Source of the DNA: Cercis canadensis
Taxonomy: Eukaryota; Streptophyta; Magnoliopsida; Fabales; Fabaceae
Assembly: GCA_003255065.1 (NCBI GenBank)
Contig: QAOA01007183.1
Coordinates: forward strand, 729,001 to 793,000
Length of the DNA stretch: 64,000 nucleotides
Direction of reading: 5' to 3'
Part shown: piece by piece, positions 55,170 to 64,000 of the stretch
Numbering within the stretch: position 1 is the stretch's first letter
How the letters are laid out: each line of letters starts with the position of its first letter
Program-made: the position numbers and the translations under genes
Notes under the pieces: generated by a model
Told to the model about the DNA's origin: nothing
Databases searched by the model: none
The model's input: the letters and a program-made list of their open reading frames with translations, nothing else

Positions 55170-58128
55170 CTAAGGGTCCAGGTAAATGATTTCAGCCTGC
55201 ACTGAGGCTCTCCTCAACCGCAGCAGTTGTTTCATCAACTCTAATCCTCCATTTACAGAAGCAGGCTTAACAGTCATCCTTTCGAGCACAGGAGAATATA
55301 AAAGTAGAAAATTGATAAAATCTAACTCAGATTTCATACCAAAGATGCCATCTATCCTCACAAATCGGAGCTGCATGACTGGACAAGTCCAATAGTCATC
55401 TTCCCAAAAGTTGGCATCTGCTCCCACAGTAATCATTTCCTCGGGGCGAGCCTACATGATGTTTACTGTGTTAAAATCTTGGAAACTCTCAAGAGTAGCA
55501 GGATTTAAAAGAGACTAGACATATGCTCAATCATTTAGCAAATACAAGAGCTTCATCTTCTTGTAAATAATAAAATCTGTATATGCAACTACAAATCAGT
55601 ACGCATAATCAATTCACATTAAGGAAGCATTTGATATGCCACAAATTTATCACGAGAATGTAAAATACCTATATATCTTGGATGCAGGGAAATTCAAAAT
55701 TCACCAGGTTTGATATGACAATTAGAAAACCATTCAAATTATGAGATCTTGGATCCTCAGCATCCTTTATTCCCATGTTTCATATCTTGACATACCAAAT
55801 GCAGGCATATAAGATACCAGGTATGTTACATACCTACGCTAAAATACTGGTGTACCAAACCATTACTTTTTCTTTCCTCTTTTTAAACTTCACACCGAGG
55901 TTATAATAAGTAGAACACAACTTACCAATATTTCTAGTTCTTGTAGATTAGGAGAACTTCTTAGAAGGCATAGAGCAGCTGAAATCTCCTTCAAATCATT
56001 GAAGTTTACGCGTACTGAAAGATAACTTAAATCAATGCATGGTCTCGGAAGCTTTGGTGGCACGATCCCCACTGCAAGATACTGGAACAGAAAAAATAAA
56101 CAGAACAATGCCTCCAAGTCAGCTATAATGTATTTACACATTGTAAGTCGCACACACATGCACATAGTATGTTTTAAATGTGTCATCTTAAAGAGAGAAA
56201 TAAATATCCTTGGACTCAGGTTACTAGAGTACATAAATACATCAAACTAAGTAGGCTAAACTAGCATATTATTGTTCCTGCATTTAAGTCAATACTAAAA
56301 TGCTCAAGAATTCAATAAAAAATTTCCGTAGAACCAGATAAATTCAATCAATTTGACATTGTAATGATATGAGAATCATACCTTTAAAAAATAACTTTGA
56401 ACCTCTAGCCTTCGTACATGGGGCAGATGAACAAAAAATTTGAGCAAATTGCTAGACCTTCCATGAAATCTACTTTGGTCATTTTCAATGTTCAAATACA
56501 ATCCAATGGATATCACAGCTAAATGGAAGGTGTTCTCAAAGCAAATATCCTCAAATTTTCCTCCAATATCAAAAAACTGAAGATTTGGCGCATCAATGTT
56601 AAGATGAGCAAACCCATCAAAGTTCATTAATGTCAGCCGTTCAAGTAGAGGGCAGCTGGATATCAAATTTTCAAATACATCTTGAGCCAAGGTAACATGC
56701 TGAAGATCAAGACTTTTCAAGCTCCTGAAGCCTTGAAATGATGATGGAGGATTAAGCCAACAATTAAATAACTCCAAATGAATTAAACTTTGACAAGAAA
56801 ATAAACATGAGGGTATCTTGTAGCGTTGTCCTTTCCAGACTTCCAGCACAAACTCTTTGATAGACCTTCTAGATAGATGAAGAGTCCAACGATCAATGTC
56901 AGTCGCACCAATGAGATCGCGATGGGAGAGCTTGAACTTGTTGATTGAGCCACAGTGAAGTAAAAGCACATGATCAACAATTCTACCAAGCTTGTTCTTG
57001 ATAATTGAATGATCTTGGGAAGATACAGAGAGACATTCCTTATCAAACACAAGATTTGGTAGTGTCGCCCATTTGTACCTCCACTTGCTAGACAAAACAC
57101 TTGTCCTCACAGCTTCCCGAATTGATAAATGAGACAGAATTTGGTCTATAACATGTCCTGGTAAACAGCTGATTCTATCTGGCTCCACATCTGTTAGGTA
57201 GGAGGCCTGCGGTTGTTCCCTTTGCTTCTGATAAATTCAAACAAAAATTAGAAGAAATTAAAAAACAAAACCATGGCGCTACTCCATTTAGCAAAGCACC
57301 GACCTGGAGTAATTTAAGTTCCTTTGACTTTGAGTTTAAGAATTTATAAGGCTTTAGCCTTTTAGGTCCATCAAGAATCTCGTAACATACGCCAAAATTT
57401 GTGTCCTATCATGCTAATGTAACATCATCGGTTAAATTAAATAAAATACAAATAAACTTTTCTTTTTAGATTTAAAGAATAAGTATATCTAAGTCAAAGG
57501 TTTCAGAGCTGCCTGAGGCAAATACTAAAACACCTTCTACTTACTTCATTCTGCTTTTAAAAACAAATGTTGACTGATTAGGCCAGTTCTACAATTACTT
57601 TCTCATTTCCTTTGCTAAGAGACCACAAATGTGGTGGTGGGGATCTACAACATTTCTTGAAATATCATGAACAATTGACACTCAGAACACATCCAAACTT
57701 AGCCAGAGGTCGAAAAGATCATAATAAAAACAACGATGACAACATGAACAATGTTAGTATTATAAGAATAATATCTCTTAACCAACAAGAGATTCACGAT
57801 CACTTATTTTTTGCACACGACTCAATGACTAAAACTCAGTTGTTCGTCTATTTTGAATAAATTTAATTTCCTCTAATTCTGCGTATTAGCACTCATTGCC
57901 TTTAATCACCACCTTTTGGGTCCAATAACTGTATCCTAATTCCTAACTAAGCCAAAGGAAATACTAAGTCCTATGTGCGACTTTGCCTTCTTTCCCATCC
58001 AGCAGATGCCATGATTCTAGAGAGATATTAAATTTAGCTTCTTGATGTGCAGTCTCACGCACTGAAATTGGAAAATTATAAAAGTATTACGATGCTTTTA
58101 TAAGCAAAAGAGACCCAGAAGTTACCAT
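55170..58128 (-). CDS. F-box/FBD/LRR-repeat protein (At1g13570-like)
   Basis: Exons 58126-58128, 56382-57227, 55926-56081 and 55170-55451 give 428 residues. The start codon alone forms the coding part of exon 1, and splicing gives MKQREQPQASYLTDVEPDRISCLPG, matching the family's usual N-terminus. Next comes an F-box (ISCLPGHVIDQILSHLSIREAVRTSVLSSKWRYKWATLPNLVF, ~20-65). Leucine-rich repeat-like segments follow (SLIHLELFNCWL, SLKSLDLQHVTL, LLERLTLMNFDG, SNLLKFFVHLPHVRRLEV). The FBD-type end reads NLQELEIL..LRFVRIDGIFGMKSELDFINFLLLYSPVLERM. The protein is expected to recruit substrates to an SCF ubiquitin ligase; its target is unknown. The ATG exon is inferred from the donor (ATG|GTAAC) and the frame. 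Confidence 0.88.
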
Positions 58129-58766
58129 GTCCAGCTATCAAGTGATTCCAGGCAAAGCACTCTGTCTCAGAAGAATAATTGCTGAAACAAACAAAGGTTT
58201 AGCTTCAAATCAGTCATCAGAGTAACCATTCCATGACAAATAGTAAGAAAACAGAATGAAAAAAATCATTATAATATACAATGAAGGAAGAAGGCACTAT
58301 ATTGGACAACATCAAACCCTTCCCCCGACAAACATCGATGAACCAGTTAGATCTTATAGAGTTTCGATTCAATTCAGATCGAAGTAGATAAGGTTTATCT
58401 ACAACAAGAAACCCCAGCTACGGGATTTCAGTGATAGCTTCCAGAAACTGAGACAGACACGGATGCACATCGAGATGGTGATTGAAGACGGGGCCGGGAA
58501 AAAGAGGCCAATATGACAAAACGTTGCGTAAACAAATATAAGAAAACGAGTTAGAAATTAAAACGGACTGAACCCCAAAAAAGTGAAAAACTAAACAAGG
58601 ACACCAATGGCAATGCATCCCCACTGTTCCGTGGGGCTGCCAACTTACAATACATGGTTCTATCCCATGCGACAATTGAAGATTTATGATAATTTTTATA
58701 TTTTCATTTTAAAAATATAGTTATTTTATTTACTGAAATAAAAAATTAAAATTTCTCAAATACATA

Positions 58767-58812
<46 letters not shown>

Positions 58813-60259
58813 TTTTGTTTTTTGTATATGTATGTGCCTAAGTGAAAATGATAAAAAATGAGATGTCTTCATTTGCTCTTCAAGTCTTTGCCACTAAAAA
58901 TATGGAAACCTTTTGTGTAAGCTGCAAACTCAACAAGAAACCCAATAATATCGTGTTGGTTTTGGATTTCTCATTTTGTCTTCCCCCAGTTAGTGTTAAA
59001 AGTGGTATATTTTTCACATGTTATAATGGACCCAAAAAAATAGAGACAGGAAGAGAGGGAGAGATCTACATCATCATAAAAAATGGCACTGACACTAGAC
59101 TTAATGTGGTATTAGCGTAAAACTTCGCAAAATGTTCATTTTTATTACATTTTTAAAAGTTCCCAAAGAGTGGAAGCTTTTCTACGAGACATGATTTTAT
59201 CGTATTCAATTGAATTTCATTAGAAAAAAAAAATTCAATTGAATTTATGGCTTTTTTGTCTTATTAAATTAAATCCCACAAAAAAAAACTGTTTTCAATG
59301 AGTTTAATGTTGAAACTAGTTTTGGAAATTTTTACCACTAACTTTTTTTTTAGTTGTAGTTAAATGAGTTTTATAATTGATCATGTTCTATTAAGTTAGA
59401 ATTCTTTCTTTCACTAACTTCTTACATTAAAAAAATATATTTATATATGGTTATCAAATTTTAATTATTTTATTTTTTATGACATCAAATATTTTAATTT
59501 AAAAAATTATTTTTGAAATATAACTTTTCTCTATAAAAGAGAAAATTTATTCCTTTGAAAATTATGCCTCAAACAGCACCCAATTGTTGAACATTATGTA
59601 GCCCACTATAAAAGTCCGAAATTCAAATTTTGTCAGAAATGGGTGGGACGAGATTTATGAAAAGAAAGTTATATTAATAATATTTAAAAAATAATAACAG
59701 AGTTCTAAAAGCCGGATCTAATTTAAAAGTAATATCAATTACTTTCGTATTAATTAAAGGAAAAAAAATTAAATACTGAATAGGGCAAACAAGAGATTTG
59801 CTAGCAACTGGAAAGATAAACGAGAGAGAGAGGCCGAATTGCTTTGTCACAGCTGAACAAAGGTTAGACAAAGTTGCTTAACGTAAATTACTAAATTGCA
59901 TGGTTTGCGAATAGTCCAATATATAGTCCTTTTCGACTTGGTTTCAACTTGTTTGCATTGTCAATAAGCCCTAACCTAACCCGTGAGAAAAAGTCGGCAT
60001 AGTCGAAATCTTGAGACGTTTTGACTTCTATTTCATAATTTCACCGCCAAATGGTCGACACTCCACAATTTCAATACTTGATGCATGCTTGCCCTTCTAT
60101 TATCTATTAATCATATGGTCCAAGGTCAATGAATTTAAAACCCTCATATCTCCCCTCCTTAAATCACTTCTTCCTCAAAAATCATCTTTTCTCTCCACTT
60201 ATTTAGAAGCTTCTCGTCCTGCGTTTTCCCAATCACGTAAGATAGCAACTTATACAGCA
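58129..60259. other. Intergenic region between divergent F-box and 5-phosphatase genes
   Basis: 5' leader and promoter of the F-box gene, a (AT)n tract at about 58770-58804 followed by a T-run, AT-rich spacer, and the leader and promoter of the 5-phosphatase gene. A frame at 58842-59120 has no family resemblance. No other gene seen. Confidence 0.5.
58770..58804. repeat. (AT)n microsatellite
   Basis: About 17 AT dinucleotides in a row, followed by a T-run. A simple repeat, probably polymorphic. Confidence 0.95.
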
Positions 60260-62658
60260 ATGGGGAATCAAGCTGGTAAAGGGTACGTAACATGAATTCG
60301 ATCATCTGTTTTCCTTCTTTAGAGTTTTGCAATTAATCATTGCCTCTTGTCTTCTCATATATATATATATATTGCACCTTGTATTACTGTCTTCAACTCT
60401 CATGTTAATTAGTTGTTAGTTCCCTTGTTTTTTGTTTAACAAAGTTGTCATTTTTTTTTTCTGGGGGGTCAGATTTTGCAGAGGAAGGTCAAGGTGGAAG
60501 AGAAAGCCAATGGGTTTCATTCATCACCAAGCTTCACCTTCTCATATTGGAATAAGAACGGTGGGCGTGGACGATGTTTGTAACTCGTCAGCGGATTCAG
60601 ACCTCTGCATCTCCATAGTGACTTGGAATATGAATGGCCAGGTGCAGCCAATAACATATATGATATATCACAATACAATTTCATTAATTTCCCTTTTCTG
60701 TGTGCAAGTAAAACTGATCACTTTGTCATGCTCATTAATATTAATATTCAGTAATAATTTAAGACCCTTTTTGCTGTGAAGGTTTCGTTTGAAGATCTGG
60801 TGGAGATGGTTGGGAACAACCGGGAATTTGATCTTCTTGTCATTGGATTGCAAGAGGCTCCAGGAAAAGAAATTGCAAAACTGTTGAAGACAGCTCTGGC
60901 TAGAACTCACATGTAAGACATTCAATGGACACTTCTGTTTCTTTCTGGAAAATCTTACGATTGTATATAGAACATAATTACATTTCAAGTTTATCCAATC
61001 CAAATTTGCTGTCATGACTTTAAGCTGAGCCATCCATTTTTTCTAACGCGGCCTGTCAGCGGATAGCTACAATTCAAATAAGCGTCACATCAATCTATAG
61101 ACTTGAATAAAATGTTATCCTCCCTTTACTTTCTACAAACAAAGAATGCATGCATTTTACATTCAAATGTCATCGTCTGGAGATCAGATTAATTAATGAT
61201 AATTACTGCTATTAGTTGTGACAAACTACTATATTTGATTTTCTGTCACGAACTGGTATTAATTGTCCATAATTAACCTAATTCCCTTAATCAAAATGAC
61301 GAAAATGTATCTTTAGATTTGATTCAATGTCAGCATAATGTTCTTAATTAAGTTAAAAAACTCCTAGATTCAAAAACAAATAAATGAATAAAGGACTTCA
61401 AATCTTTTTTCAAAAAACTGTCAATCTTTTCTAATTAATGGTTTATTCCGTGAAACTTATTAGAATTTTTCTTTCTGAAATGAAGCCTGATAGGTAAAGT
61501 TATCATGCAGTCTTTGCAGTTATACGTGTTTGGTCCCAAGGATGCAGAATCATTCATTAAAGGTGAGGTTTTGATACTGAAAATCTCTTGTCTTGGATAA
61601 ATTTTTATTGTTTTTATTATCATGTGGCCATCATCAATGATATATGTATACACTTGATTGCAGAATTGAAGGTGGACAAGCAATCTATTTGGGGCTGTGG
61701 ATGGATTATTGGAAGAAAGAAAGGGGCAGTGGCAATCCGCATTAACTACAAAGGCATACGGATGGTGTTCATCTCTTGCCATCTTTCCGGTGAGCCCTTT
61801 TAGTTTTAATTTATGAAATTATTTCACATAATTTTTTTTATGAGTTATTTCACATATTATTGTTAAAGCAGCACGAGCTAGCAAAATGGGCCTTATTACT
61901 AGTACTAATTAATTTGTGAATGCTTAATTTGCAGCTCATGCTCGGAACGTGGAGGAAAGAAATTGTCAATGTAGACATATTTCGCATTCCCTTTTCTCCA
62001 AGAACTGGAACCCATATGCAAGACCATCCCACGTCACTGTTTGGTTGGGAGATCTAAACTACAGGCTACAGGGGATTGACACGTATCCAGCCAGAAATCT
62101 TATACAGAAAGACCTTCATGAGGTTAGTTGAGCAACCATATATCTATCTCCCACTAATCAGTGAGTGAGTCACCTTAATTATTTTTTTCTAACCTTTTAC
62201 AGCAGCTACTTAGCAAAGATCAGCTCTTACAAGAGGCGGGGCGAGGACAGATTTTCAATGGCTACTGTGAGGGCACTCTCACATTTAAGCCAACATATAA
62301 GTACAACATAGGAAGCAGCAACTATGATACAAGTTACAAGGTACGTAAAATTAATTATGTGATACTAATACCTTTGGAATCTAGTAAAAGATTATATTAA
62401 TAATGTACGTATGTTTGATTACATTATAAATAATGAGAAGGAAAAAAGGTAGTTAATTAATTTTAATTTTATTATGTACAGGTGAGGGTGCCATCTTGGA
62501 CAGATCGGATATTGTTTAAGATAGAAGATGCAGATAACATTGAAGCAAGCTTACATTGCTATGAATCCATGGATGAAATATACGGTTCTGATCATAAACC
62601 AGTAAAGGCTCGTCTCTGCTTAAGACTTCGTCAAGATCAGTCAAGCCCTACTCACTAA
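60260..62658 (+). CDS. IP5P11: Type IV inositol polyphosphate 5-phosphatase 11-like
   Basis: Eight coding exons (60260-60282, 60473-60641, 60782-60912, 61486-61562, 61664-61789, 61935-62122, 62203-62340, 62482-62658) join to 342 residues. The enzyme removes the 5-phosphate from phosphoinositides or inositol phosphates, and type IV plant members act on lipid substrates. Motifs in order are CISIVTWNMNGQ (metal site), FDLLVIGLQEAPGK (catalytic Glu), VFISCHLSAHARNVEERN (substrate His), HVTVWLGDLNYRLQ (Asp/Asn site), FKPTYKYNIGS, then VPSWTDRILFK and GSDHKPVKARL (catalytic Asp/His). All key positions are present. The first coding exon is only 23 bases (MGNQAGK). The acceptor of exon 7 is ambiguous by three bases (agcag), which would remove one Gln. 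Length is close to the Arabidopsis protein. Confidence 0.93.
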
Positions 62659-64000
62659 ATGTAATTAATCTACCCAAAACTAATTGTACCTTAACACAAA
62701 AAATAATATATTATTTCTTAATTTTCTTACTATTTCTCATTCATGCGTGAATTTAAATACTAAAATGTAATATCACAAAACTCTCCTTCATTATTTCTTT
62801 TGTCGGTTGTTCTGATTAGTTAGCCAATCATCTTGGATTAGTTCCAACTAGAGCCACCCATGTTGACATTGACCAAACTCCCAGTTATATCCTTAATTTG
62901 GTCATCATCTTGTCTTAGTTGTTAACATACGATGGGAGATCGACGATGCAATCAAACTCTTAACACGTTAATTATATACTGCTACTTTGCTACTATATAA
63001 TTAATATTTCTGTTGACTTGGCCTTATTCTCAAACAGGATGCTCGTCTCTTTCTTTTTATTTATCATACGATTAAGGGATAATGTATCGTGTTTATTTTA
63101 CTCTCTTCTGCAACATTTGAATTTGAGACTGAAGAAGTTAATTGATAATTTTGCTCTTACTCGGCAAAAAAAACACTCATTTCATTGGGCATCCAATCAA
63201 GGCCAAAAATAAATTAAAGATGAATCTCCTTTGTCTTAGCTTGATTAAAGAAAGAATGTTCTCGTTTCTTTTTCTTTTTTGTTGGCTGTTTTCTCCCGTT
63301 AAAAAAATTCTTATAATTTGTTTATTACAAAAAAAAAAAATCTTACAAATTACCAATATTCCATAATTAAGATCCACCAGAAATATCATCTTTCCGGTAG
63401 GTAATCTGATAATGAAATGTGTGCTTCAGCCAAAAAAATTCATAATATTTATTAATCATGAAATAATACCTTGATAAAAGATTGTTCATTGATAACACTA
63501 TTGATTTTTTTTTTTTTCACTTTGACAATTTTAATACCATTCAACTATAAACTATTTGGTTATGTTGATATGCAAATATCTCTACTCAACACATTAGATA
63601 TTAATTGGTTTGAGATATGTTTGAGAACAAAAATAAAATAAAATAAATAAAACATGTGGAATACTACAATATAATGTATATCAACCATTTTTACTCGTTC
63701 TTTTTTTTTTTTGTTGGTAGATGCTTTTTTCTCATATTCTTCAATTTTTCCTATTTATACTCATTTGATATTTTTAATTATATTATATTCCTAACAAAAT
63801 TGGGCTTGGAATCTGCTTAAGTGATCATGCTTTGCTAGATTCTTTCTTTCTATATTCTATACTTGTCTTTTTTGAGTTGCTGAGAAAGATATTTTTTCCC
63901 TGACAAAATTCGGAAATTTGAATTGTTCTTGACACTGTTTCGCTTTGTCTGAAGCGCGTACGTTTGGTTTGCTTGGCCCCAACGCAGGACTTTGTTTTCC
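62659..64000. other. AT-rich intergenic region to window end
   Basis: 3' flank of the 5-phosphatase gene, then AT-rich DNA with T- and A-runs. No coding frame with a family resemblance and no RNA gene was seen. A gene may begin beyond the edge. Confidence 0.5.

Noticed and set aside
57188..57190. Apparent start of the F-box frame at 57188
   Set aside because: The codon there is GTG, not ATG, and the frame continues upstream without a stop to a splice acceptor at 57228.
1..64000. CRISPR arrays, operons, bacterial insertion sequences, organellar DNA insertions
   Set aside because: Looked for and not seen. The gene structure is plant nuclear throughout.

Overview
The window is nuclear DNA of a flowering plant, almost certainly a eudicot. 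Genes are interrupted by short AT-rich GT..AG introns, and products include chloroplast-targeted proteins, an allene oxide synthase (jasmonate pathway), a wall-associated-like receptor kinase and plant-specific F-box/FBD and DUF616 proteins. Long AT-rich spacers carry plant transposon debris. I cannot name the species from sequence alone.

Layout. 0-6.5 kb is a transposon-rich graveyard: scrambled CYP82-type cytochrome P450 fragments, a GC-palindrome array, a Mutator-like element with a 9-bp target-site duplication that carries an RNase H fragment, and a truncated L1-type LINE with a poly(A) tail. 9-14 kb holds an eight-exon USP/protein-kinase gene (+). 15.9-17.4 kb holds an intronless WD40 gene of the JINGUBANG type (-). 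20.4 kb holds a small intronless gene (+). 22.8-26.4 kb holds a WAK-like receptor kinase (+). 27.9-29.5 kb holds an intronless allene oxide synthase (-). 32.4-34.6 kb holds a plastid octanoyltransferase (-). 36.0-37.2 kb holds a plastid UPF0114 membrane protein (+). 38.9-42.4 kb is an apparently non-coding, tandemly duplicated locus with a promoter-like minus-strand upstream end. 43.5-46.5 kb holds a DUF616 gene (-). 47.9-49.8 kb holds plastid ribosomal protein S9 (-). 51.1-53.4 kb holds a nine-exon MATE transporter (-). 54.6-55.0 kb holds a Tourist-like MITE. 55.2-58.1 kb holds an F-box/FBD gene (-). 60.3-62.7 kb holds an inositol polyphosphate 5-phosphatase (+).

The genes are independent transcription units, not an operon or biosynthetic cluster. 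Three (octanoyltransferase, UPF0114, S9) look nuclear-encoded and plastid-targeted, and allene oxide synthase also acts in plastids. The exon models were built by joining GT..AG boundaries that keep frame and restore family motifs. All reconstructed multi-exon models have coding lengths divisible by three.

Assembly quality. Eight single N characters (6521, 10464, 14700, 19983, 24085, 35351, 37524, 50556) mark joins. Three are flanked by near-identical direct copies of about 114-210 bp and four lie at poly(A) runs, so several apparent repeats are probably uncollapsed contig overlaps.

I found no convincing undescribed gene system. The best candidates for something new are the duplicated non-coding locus at 38.9-42.4 kb, the GC-palindrome array at 0.9-1.2 kb, and the Mutator-like element with its captured RNase H fragment.
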